Source: Thermogutta sp.
GTDB lineage: Bacteria > Planctomycetota > Planctomycetia > Pirellulales > Thermoguttaceae
NCBI GenBank assembly: GCA_012798155.1
Contig: JAAZNR010000400.1
Location: 1 to 5,861, forward strand
Reading direction: 5' to 3'
DNA length: 5,861 bases
Position numbers and translations under genes: made by a program. This document shows positions 1-5,761 of the stretch, piece after piece. The notes beneath the pieces were generated by a model that made no database searches, was not told where the DNA came from, and saw nothing but the letters and a program-made list of their open reading frames with translations. The first letter of the stretch is position 1. Every line of letters starts with the position of its first letter.

Positions 1-747
1 CTCGGCGGATTCGATCATTTGGTGGAGCTGAATGAGGTCCACAGCGTGGTATACGAATCGGACGATCAGTCGGGAATCGATATGTTCGGCGATCCGGTCA
101 TCCGCGGAAACGTGTTGCGTTACAACTTTTGGCACCATATCGGGAGCGGCCACAGCGTGGCCGGCCAAGCCGGCATTCGCCTCGACGACATGATCAGCGG
201 CGTATGGATTTACGGGAACGTGTTCTATCGGGCGGCGGGCGGGCATTTCGGCGGACTGCAAATCCACGGCGGCAAGGACAACGTGGCCGACAACAACCTT
301 TTCATCGCCTGCAAGCAGGCCGTCAGCTTCTCGCAATGGGGACCGAGCCGCTGGCAGGAACGGGTCGCGGAATGGTTGCAGGCGGCCAAAGCCCGCGGGC
401 TAGACGTCACTCGCCCGCCCTTCTCCGAACGCTTTCCCGAATTGCGCGATTTGGCAAGCAACCCCGATCGCAATTTCCTTTTCCGCAATCTGGTCATCAG
501 TTGCGGCGACTTCGCGGTGCGGGACCGGGGCGTCAACGTCTATTGGGACAACCATGCCTATAACGGCGACGTGGGTTTCATCGACCCCAAGACTCGGCAA
601 TTCGGATTGCGCGATGACTCGCCCATTTTCCGGCGGTACGTCTTTCGCCCCATTCCCTTTGAAGAGATCGGGCTTTACCAAGACGAGTTTCGGGCAACCT
701 GGCCCGTGCATCACGAGGTCTCGCCGAAATACGTTCGAGAACCGTAG
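1..747 (+). CDS. Right-handed parallel beta-helix protein, C-terminal part (5' end outside window)
   Basis: The reading frame is open from base 1 and stops with TAG at 745-747, giving the last 248 residues of a larger protein. An internal TTG at 19 is not a credible start. The first ~110 residues show the short, Asn/Gly/Asp-rich, V/I-alternating rungs of a beta-helix, for example GIRLDDMISGVWIYGNVF followed by GGLQIHGGKDNVADNNLF. In known beta-helix folds such N-N-x-F and G-N-V-F turns stack as coils. A more helical, Trp/Arg-rich insertion follows (about residues 112-150), then another rung (FLFRNLVISCGDFAVRD), then a C-terminal tail with DDSPIFRRY and IPFEEIGLYQDEFR. Tails of this kind are familiar from large secreted planctomycete beta-helix proteins. 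Such proteins are usually polysaccharide lyases, hydrolases or glycan-binding surface proteins. The catalytic part and signal peptide are not in view, so substrate and activity cannot be assigned. The gene lies 47 bases upstream of a GH5 hydrolase on the same strand, which supports a glycan-related role. Confidence 0.82.
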   Translation, partial: LGGFDHLVELNEVHSVVYESDDQSGIDMFGDPVIRGNVLRYNFWHHIGSGHSVAGQAGIRLDDMISGVWIYGNVFYRAAGGHFGGLQIHGGKDNVADNNLFIACKQAVSFSQWGPSRWQERVAEWLQAAKARGLDVTRPPFSERFPELRDLASNPDRNFLFRNLVISCGDFAVRDRGVNVYWDNHAYNGDVGFIDPKTRQFGLRDDSPIFRRYVFRPIPFEEIGLYQDEFRATWPVHHEVSPKYVREP

Positions 748-780
748 GTTTGCGTTGTGACGACGTTATGACACCCCTGT

Positions 781-787
781 GAAAGGA
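781..787 (+). promoter_or_regulatory. Shine-Dalgarno site of the GH5 gene
   Basis: GAAAGGA ends 7 bases before the ATG at 795 and supports that start. The 47-base gap from the preceding stop (748-794) shows no convincing terminator hairpin, so read-through from the beta-helix gene is likely. Confidence 0.7.
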
Positions 788-794
788 TCCCATC

Positions 795-1976
795 ATGCAA
801 GGTTCCAAGAAGACGCAGCGTCGGCGGTTTTTGGCGGCCTCCGCGGCGACGGCGGCCGGTTTGGCGGTCGGCGGGCCGGCCTGTTTGCGCTCAGCGCTCG
901 CGGACGCGATGGAGGAGAAATCGCCGCCGTTCCGCGTTCCGCGCTGGCGAGGCTTCAATCTGCTGGACTTTTTCCAAGCGTTTTGGCGACCCACCGAGAA
1001 CGGACGTCCCAAGATCGAACCCGTCCCGGAACAAGACTGCATCTGGATTGCGGAGTTGGGGTTCGATTTCGTCCGCTTGCCCATGGATTATTGGCTCTGG
1101 ATCGATAGCGACTGGCCGACCACGAAAAAGCTAAAGCCGGACGACGTCTTCAAGATTCGGGAAAGCACGCTGGACCTGATCGATCAATCCGTCGAACGCT
1201 GCCGCAAGCACGGATTGCACATCCAATTGAATTTCCACCGTGCGCCGGGTTACTGCATCAACGACCCCGAACGAGAGCCGTTCGTGCTGTGGCGGGACGA
1301 GCTTGCCCAGAAGGCATTCGTCACGCATTGGGAGATGTTCGCCAAACGATACCGCGCCATTCCCAACGAGGTGCTGAGCTTCAATCTGGTCAACGAGGCC
1401 CCCGGACCGCGGGAAGGGTACATGACCGCCGACGACTACTGCCGGATCATGAAACAGGCGGTGGACGCCATCCGAGCCGTCAGCCCCGATCGCCTGATCT
1501 TCGCCGACGGTTTGAGCGTGGGGACGCGCGTGGCCGAGTGCCTGATACCGACCGGCATCGCGCAAAGCGTTCACGCCTACCATCCGGCGCAGATCAGTCA
1601 TTACCGCGCATCGTGGGTGGATCGCGATTCCAGCTTCCCCACGCCGACGTGGCCGTTGCGGAACCCGGACGGGACCGTTCGCATGGGCCGGGAGCACTTG
1701 GAGAAGTATTTCGCCCCCTGGGGCGAGCTGCGCCGAAACGGCATCGGAGTACATTGCGGCGAGACGGGCTGCTTCAATAAAACGCCCTACGAGGTCTTCC
1801 TCGCCTGGATGGAGGACGTTCTCGACATCCTTAAGAGTCACGACATCGGCTACGCCTTGTGGAACTTTCGCGGTTCCTTCGGCGTGTTGGACTCGGGACG
1901 CGCCGACATCGAGTACGAGGAATGGCGCGGGCACAAATTGGATCGCCGCCTGCTCGATCTGTTGCAGCGCTACTGA
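795..1976 (+). CDS. Glycoside hydrolase family 5 (cellulase-like) enzyme with Tat signal
   Basis: This 393-residue protein is predicted to hydrolyse beta-1,4 or related beta-linked glycans by the retaining mechanism of GH5 (clan GH-A, TIM barrel), outside the cytoplasm. Residues 9-13 (RRRFL) and the Ala/Gly-rich stretch to about 30 form a twin-arginine signal, with likely cleavage after ALA (34-36) or ADA (36-38). The GH5 landmarks appear in order: R94 in FVRLPMD, H148 in NFHRAPG, the acid/base pair N200-E201 in FNLVNEAP, H260/Y262 in SVHAYHP, the nucleophile E323 in HCGETG, and W356 in ALWNF. All the expected catalytic residues are present and the length is normal for one catalytic domain, with no binding module. 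The ATG at 795 is preceded by GAAAGGA (781-787) at 7 bases, which fixes the start. The gene probably shares a transcript with the beta-helix gene before it. The exact substrate (cellulose, mannan, xyloglucan or another) cannot be read from motifs. The 3' end overlaps the convergent lgt by 7 bases. Confidence 0.95.
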   Translation: MQGSKKTQRRRFLAASAATAAGLAVGGPACLRSALADAMEEKSPPFRVPRWRGFNLLDFFQAFWRPTENGRPKIEPVPEQDCIWIAELGFDFVRLPMDYWLWIDSDWPTTKKLKPDDVFKIRESTLDLIDQSVERCRKHGLHIQLNFHRAPGYCINDPEREPFVLWRDELAQKAFVTHWEMFAKRYRAIPNEVLSFNLVNEAPGPREGYMTADDYCRIMKQAVDAIRAVSPDRLIFADGLSVGTRVAECLIPTGIAQSVHAYHPAQISHYRASWVDRDSSFPTPTWPLRNPDGTVRMGREHLEKYFAPWGELRRNGIGVHCGETGCFNKTPYEVFLAWMEDVLDILKSHDIGYALWNFRGSFGVLDSGRADIEYEEWRGHKLDRRLLDLLQRY

Positions 1977-3412
1977 ACCGGCGGATCGGCTTTCCTGCTT
2001 CCAAACCGCCGCAAGTAAATCCACAAGCCGACGGCCGAAAGCAAAAGCACGATGCTGAGGACCTGAGAGATCGTCAGTCCCCAGTATGCGCCGGGTTCGT
2101 CGTTGCGAAGGATCTCGATCGTGAATCGCGCAATGGGGTAGAGGGTCAGAAGTAAGGCCAACAGCTCGCCGTCCCGTTTCTGAAAAGGCTCGAACGCCAA
2201 TAGCACCAAGAGCAGAATCAGCGCGTTGAGCGAGCTGTATAGCTGGGTCGGATGCAAAGGCTCGCCTCGGGCCGGCAGCGGCGAGGCGTCGGCCCAGCGG
2301 AGCGTTTTCCCGTCTTGCGTGGTTAACGCGATTTCGACCGGCACACCGTCTCGCCCGGCGTTCGCAACCGCGTGCAGCAGCAGACGCACACCCGCCCGCA
2401 CCGAGTCCGGGGGATGCTCTCCCTTGCCGGCCCACGAACACAGCCCGGACGCGCAACCGGGCGCCAACACCCGCGGCTCGGCTCCGCGGCCGCGGTTCTC
2501 GCCCGTCGTGGCGTAACCATTGACGGCGAGCACAGGCATGCCGATCTTGACGCCGCATTTTTCGGCGGGGGAGCCGGGCAAAACAGACCGTATGACGGGA
2601 GGCCCCTGCGGCGTCGCGGGATCCTCCCCCAACTTGACGCCGGCGATGTACAGGTCGCCGTGCGCCAATTGGTGTTCGTAGGCCGGTGAACCCGGGGGGA
2701 ACCGCACGGCCCAAGGAAGGTCGCATGCTCCGCCGAAGCAACAGCCGTTCAGAAAGCAGCCCAGGCGTCCGATCGCCAAACCCAAGGCCAAGCTGGGCGT
2801 GATCAAGTCCAAAGTTGCCCAAAAGGGAAACCCGTACCGCACAATGAAGGCGGCACCGCCCAGCAGCCCGCCGATCAAGGAGCCGTATACCACCAGCCCG
2901 CCCGCCGAGATGTTGACCACGGCGGCCAAGGCTGCCGCCCACCCCTGTTCCCGCAACACCGGGCCGTAGTGGACCGGCCAATACTCGATGACGTGGAATA
3001 GCCGCGCCCCGAGAATCCCGGGCAAAATGATCCAGAACGCCAGGTTGATGACCATACCGGGGTCCAGTCCGCGTCGGCGGGCGCGATGCATCGCCAAGAG
3101 CAGCGCCGCCGCCACCGCCAAGAGGAGCATCGTCCCATAACCCCGAATGGGCAAACCGTAGACCGGCCTCCCGTCGGCCGAGCGTGTCCCGGGGATTTCC
3201 ACCATCACATTCGGCAGGACGAAGCAAATCAATCCGCCCAGCACGGCCAGCGTGACCAGCGTCCCCGCGGCATCCGCGTTCCAACCGCTGCGCCGGAGTT
3301 GCAGGGCCATTACCAAAAGGCTGATCACCGCCCAGATCACCGCCAATAGGCCGAAGCCGAAGAGCGGAATCCCTCCCACCTTGGCTGGAATGTAAATCAA
3401 AGTTTGCCACAT
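1970..3412 (-). CDS. lgt: Prolipoprotein diacylglyceryl transferase, long form with PDZ insertion
   Basis: Lgt transfers diacylglycerol from phosphatidylglycerol to the lipobox cysteine of prolipoproteins in the cytoplasmic membrane. The protein has 480 residues, against about 290 in E. coli. From residue 88 the Lgt core is clear: LPIRGYG (Y92 matches E. coli Y26), LGARLFHVIEY, GGLVVYGSLIGG (169-181), GRLGCFLNGCCFGG (215-228), HPTQLY (387-392) and RFTIEILRNDEP (429-440). Two differences account for the extra length. About 66 more N-terminal residues carry two added hydrophobic segments (about 16-38 and 48-70). A ~100-residue insertion (about 272-372) lies between the signature helix and HPTQLY, containing a PDZ-like core VIRSVLPGSPAEKCGVKIG and LAVNG. 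By E. coli topology this loop should face the periplasm. Positions matching E. coli H103, N146 and E151 are Y176, C219 and C224. The start at MWQTLIYIP is 17 bases after the panC stop with only a weak ribosome site, so translational coupling to panC is likely. The stop overlaps the GH5 end. Confidence 0.93.
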   Translation of the reverse strand: MWQTLIYIPAKVGGIPLFGFGLLAVIWAVISLLVMALQLRRSGWNADAAGTLVTLAVLGGLICFVLPNVMVEIPGTRSADGRPVYGLPIRGYGTMLLLAVAAALLLAMHRARRRGLDPGMVINLAFWIILPGILGARLFHVIEYWPVHYGPVLREQGWAAALAAVVNISAGGLVVYGSLIGGLLGGAAFIVRYGFPFWATLDLITPSLALGLAIGRLGCFLNGCCFGGACDLPWAVRFPPGSPAYEHQLAHGDLYIAGVKLGEDPATPQGPPVIRSVLPGSPAEKCGVKIGMPVLAVNGYATTGENRGRGAEPRVLAPGCASGLCSWAGKGEHPPDSVRAGVRLLLHAVANAGRDGVPVEIALTTQDGKTLRWADASPLPARGEPLHPTQLYSSLNALILLLVLLAFEPFQKRDGELLALLLTLYPIARFTIEILRNDEPGAYWGLTISQVLSIVLLLSAVGLWIYLRRFGSRKADPPVQ

Positions 3413-3429
3413 GGGTGAGGCTTTCAGGG

Positions 3430-4329
3430 TTATTCGGGCGAAGGCGCAGGAGCCGAAACCTCGGGCGGAGTCAACCTCAGATTGTCGATCAGCCGGACGC
3501 CGCCGATTCGCACGGCAAGCAAGGCTTGCACGGGACCCGTGACCGAGGAGACGGGCTCCAAGGTATTCGGATCCACGACTGCCACGTAATCGATGACCGC
3601 GTCCGCTGCCGTGGCGATGATGCTCCGCATCGCCGTAACCAGATTTTTGGCCGATCTTTCGCCGGATGCCACGCTCTCGGCCGCGGAACAAAGACTTTGC
3701 GACAAGACCCGTGCTTGACGCCGGTGTTCCGGGGACAGGTAGGCGTTTCGGGAACTCATCGCCAATCCGTCCGGTTCGCGGACGGTCGGGCAAGCACAAA
3801 TGGTGACGGGCACGTTGAAGTCCTCGGTCATGCGGCGGATGACCAGCAGTTGCTGGTAATCCTTTTCCCCGAAGTATGCCCGATCGGGTCCGACCATGCT
3901 AAACAGCTTCAGCACCACCGTCGCCACGCCGCGAAAGTGTCCCGGCCGGAATTCCCCCTCCCATCGTTCGGCAATTCGGCCGGGTTGGACCCACGTGTCA
4001 AAACCGGCGGGATACATCTCCGCGTCGGTCGGCGCGAAGACCCAGTTCACGCCCAAGTCCGACAAATAGCCCGTATCGGCTTCCAGATCGCGCGGATACC
4101 GGTCGAAGTCTTCTCCCCGGCCGAATTGCGTGGGGTTGACGTAGATCGAGACCACGACGATATCGCACTCGGCCCGCGCGGCACGCACCAGGCTGAGGTG
4201 CCCCTCGTGCAAGGCTCGCATGGTCGGCACCAGGCCGATCGTTCTCCCGGACTTGCGAAGCCCCTTCAGGGCCACCCGCAATTCATGACTTCGGCTCACA
4301 ATATGCGTCCCCGTTGGTTCGGTGGACAT
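3430..4329 (-). CDS. panC: Pantothenate synthetase (pantoate--beta-alanine ligase)
   Basis: PanC condenses pantoate with beta-alanine using ATP, through a pantoyl-adenylate, to make pantothenate for CoA synthesis in the cytosol. The 299-residue product is of normal family length and has every hallmark of this nucleotidyltransferase fold: PTMRALHEGH (35-44) with the HxGH ATP motif, VNPTQFG (64-70), the pantoate-binding stretch RPGHFRGVATVVLKLF (128-143), FGEKDYQQL (153-161) and REPDGLAMSSRN (184-195), the last carrying the KMSKS-like loop. The frame extends upstream to other ATGs at 4356 and 4344. The ATG at 4329 is chosen because GGAG lies 7 bases before it and because the conserved domain begins just after it. 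The gene is followed 17 bases later by lgt in the same direction. It is preceded by a 244-base gap after folK that may hold its promoter. The last ~12 residues are a Pro/Ala/Ser-rich tail. I see no missing catalytic residue. Confidence 0.97.
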   Translation of the reverse strand: MSTEPTGTHIVSRSHELRVALKGLRKSGRTIGLVPTMRALHEGHLSLVRAARAECDIVVVSIYVNPTQFGRGEDFDRYPRDLEADTGYLSDLGVNWVFAPTDAEMYPAGFDTWVQPGRIAERWEGEFRPGHFRGVATVVLKLFSMVGPDRAYFGEKDYQQLLVIRRMTEDFNVPVTICACPTVREPDGLAMSSRNAYLSPEHRRQARVLSQSLCSAAESVASGERSAKNLVTAMRSIIATAADAVIDYVAVVDPNTLEPVSSVTGPVQALLAVRIGGVRLIDNLRLTPPEVSAPAPSPE

Positions 4330-4334
4330 GGCAT

Positions 4335-4340
4335 CTCTCC
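4335..4340 (-). promoter_or_regulatory. Shine-Dalgarno site that decides the panC start
   Basis: The - strand reads GGAGAG here, with the GGAG core 7 bases from the ATG at 4329. The upstream in-frame ATG at 4344 has AAGGA only 4 bases away, and the one at 4356 has no clear site, so 4329 is the preferred start. Confidence 0.65.
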
Positions 4341-4366
4341 GCATCCGGTCCTTCATCGAAAGGCTT

Positions 4367-4387
4367 ATTGTAGTTTTCTTGAAAACT
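4367..4387 (-). promoter_or_regulatory. Possible panC-lgt promoter (-10 TACAAT) next to a 16-base palindrome
   Basis: On the - strand a TACAAT hexamer (4367-4372, five of six matches to the sigma-70 -10 consensus) lies about 38 bases before the panC ATG, which would leave a leader of about 30 bases. A perfect palindrome, AGTTTTCTTGAAAACT read on + with two 7-base arms around TT, occupies 4372-4387 and so abuts the -10 box on its upstream side, where a repressor or activator could sit. The patch is AT-rich in an otherwise GC-rich gap. No good -35 hexamer is seen at 16-18 bases, which weakens the call. The palindrome itself is certain. Its role is inferred. Confidence 0.35.
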
Positions 4388-4573
4388 CCCGCATAGATTG
4401 GCGTCGCGCGACAACCGCCGGGCGGGGGTCGTTTGCATGGTAGCAGTCGGAGCACAATATGTAGCGTCCAGCCGCCGGCGTGGCCCCAACCGGCAGTGGT
4501 TCAGGTTGCCTTGCAACCGGCTCTCGTCTGATGGCGGTAAAACACGCCTCCAAGAGCGGTTTTAGCAACCGCA

Positions 4574-5746
4574 TCAGAGGAAGTCGGGCTGAACGGCCCC
4601 CTCCACAATCCCTGCAACCTCCTTGATGACCGACTGCGGGTCTTGAGATTCCACCAAAACCATAGGCACCCTGCCCCGACATGACTCGATTTCGTGCCGC
4701 AAGCGCGCGACAATCCGCTCGGCCCCCACGCCCGGCGCGGAACGGGAATCCGAGCTTTCATCGTCCGAGGCCGCCTGGGATTCCTTCGGAACCCGCCAAC
4801 CGTAAGACATTTCCGGAAGGTGCGGCAGAGCGTCCGGCCCGAGGATCACGAGTCGAGGCAACGGTCCCTCGGCAGGCGACGCCGACGGCTTCGACGCAGA
4901 CGAAAGCCTTGAGTAAACCGATTTCCAAGTTGCCGTAATCAGGACCGACCGCGACTCATGCTCGGGGGCGTCCTGTAACTTCGCCGTCGCCTCCGGCATC
5001 CGTATCTTATCCGTCGGGTAAGCATCGATGGTCGGAGGGGCAACGGCATCCTCAGCCACGAACCGATAATCAACCACTGCGGCCAAGCCGGAAGGAAGGG
5101 TCCTTTGGCGGGAACGCGAGCGAAGCAAGGCGGCACACTCCGTCGCCACCTGAGCCGCGGCATTCTCGTAGGCACGAAAAGATTCGTTTGCGATAGCGTT
5201 TTGGAAGGCGTTATCGTCGGGAGAAGGAAATGCGCCAACACATGCCCCAAAACCGGCCGGCGCAAGGGCGATCCAGGGTGGTACCCCCCGAAGATGGGCA
5301 AGTATTGCCGCCAACGTCATTCCGCAGACGGGATGAACTTGACCGGGCGCTATTTCGATCGCAGGTTCCAGTGCGAAAATCCGTCCCGCCAGACGCGGAT
5401 GCGGTATCGTAAGGTCCGAGGTTACCTGAACCAGATCATCAAACAGGAGAATGTCGAGATCGAGCGTCCGGGGGCCCCAGCGTTCCCCTCTCTTGCGCCC
5501 GAGTCGCTCTTCCGTTTCTTGAAGCACCCGCAACACCTCGATCGGGGCGAGCGAAGTATGCAGTAAGGCGGCAGCGTTAAGGAATGGCAATTGGGAGATG
5601 TCGCCACCGGCGGGCGGATACTCCCGATAATTGCTGACCGTCGCCACGGTTATCGAAGCGTGACCGGAAAGGATGTCCAGGGCGCGAGACAGCGTCGCGT
5701 GCCGATCACCGAGATTACTCCCTAAGCCGATGAGGACCGTCGCCAT
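4574..5746 (-). CDS. folK: HPPK (folate pathway) with a degenerate nucleoside-kinase-like C-terminal domain
   Basis: The N-terminal ~155 residues are a complete 6-hydroxymethyl-7,8-dihydropterin pyrophosphokinase, which moves pyrophosphate from ATP to the pterin before dihydropteroate synthase acts. Visible hallmarks are VLIGLGSNLGDR (4-15), LPFLNAA (53-59), RWGPRTLDLDILLFDD (89-104) with the Mg-binding D96 and D98, and IPHPRLAGRIFALEPAIEIAP (114-134, last residues included). The usual length is about 160 residues, but this protein has 390. The extra part resembles a deoxynucleoside kinase in layout. It has a would-be P-loop APAGFGAC (162-169) where GPxGxGKT/S is expected, then DDNAF (177-181, compare ENPF), a helical segment, VVDYRF (224-229, compare the V-S-D-Y strand), PRLVIL (297-302) and a terminal strand plus helix (361-384). 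Lys and Thr/Ser of the P-loop are replaced by Ala and Cys. Two Ser-rich low-complexity stretches (281-292, 321-338) break it up. HPPK activity is expected. The tail is probably catalytically dead or structural. The start ATG is the only one compatible with the first HPPK strand. The ribosome site is weak, and the upstream stop is 15 bases away. Confidence 0.94.
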   Translation of the reverse strand: MATVLIGLGSNLGDRHATLSRALDILSGHASITVATVSNYREYPPAGGDISQLPFLNAAALLHTSLAPIEVLRVLQETEERLGRKRGERWGPRTLDLDILLFDDLVQVTSDLTIPHPRLAGRIFALEPAIEIAPGQVHPVCGMTLAAILAHLRGVPPWIALAPAGFGACVGAFPSPDDNAFQNAIANESFRAYENAAAQVATECAALLRSRSRQRTLPSGLAAVVDYRFVAEDAVAPPTIDAYPTDKIRMPEATAKLQDAPEHESRSVLITATWKSVYSRLSSASKPSASPAEGPLPRLVILGPDALPHLPEMSYGWRVPKESQAASDDESSDSRSAPGVGAERIVARLRHEIESCRGRVPMVLVESQDPQSVIKEVAGIVEGAVQPDFL

Positions 5747-5761
5747 ATCGCTTCTTGCTTC

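Larger units (their letters stand above)
4330..4573. other. Intergenic gap between folK and panC with short hairpins
   Basis: This 244-base stretch holds no recognisable gene. Two perfect 6-bp stems are visible. Stem A pairs 4556-4561 with 4567-4572 (5-base loop) and begins one base past the folK stop. Stem B pairs 4504-4509 with 4513-4518 (3-base loop). Neither is followed by a U-run on the - strand, so neither is a standard intrinsic terminator. The GGTTGC arm of A can also pair with the GCAACC arm of B, giving an alternative structure. The heptamer CAACCG(C/G) occurs four times on the + strand (4412, 4487, 4514, 4566). Short frames cross the gap, one with a single CSDC pair, but none has a plausible start with a ribosome site or family resemblance. 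Confidence 0.45.

Noticed and set aside
1978..2011. CGGCGG/CCGCCG inverted repeat just past the GH5 stop as a terminator
   Set aside because: The loop is 21 bases, no U-run follows, and the sequence is the 3' coding end of lgt.
2380..2480. Possible frameshift in the lgt PDZ region
   Set aside because: The segment looks unlike a typical PDZ loop, but neither alternative frame restores a better match, and the downstream helix and HPTQLY motif are in frame. It is more simply a long loop.
1131..3410. Very long open frame on the - strand (759 codons) across the GH5 gene and lgt
   Set aside because: It runs antisense to the GH5 gene and out of frame with lgt. Its product is Arg/Gly-rich with no family motifs, as expected from GC-rich codon bias. 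The GH5 and Lgt readings have complete active-site motifs.
3415..4443. Open frame of 342 codons on the + strand opposite panC
   Set aside because: Its composition is Arg/His/Gln-rich and low in recognisable motifs, a typical antisense shadow. The opposite strand encodes an intact PanC.
4330..4455. N-terminally extended PanC starting at 4455, 4356 or 4344
   Set aside because: The extra residues fall outside the conserved domain and lack a well-placed ribosome site, while the ATG at 4329 has GGAG at 7 bases and gives the normal family length.
4365..4682. Possible small zinc-ribbon protein on the - strand (RYILCSDCYHAND)
   Set aside because: It has only one CxxC pair, its start lies inside folK, it has no ribosome site of its own, and its end overlaps the proposed panC promoter.
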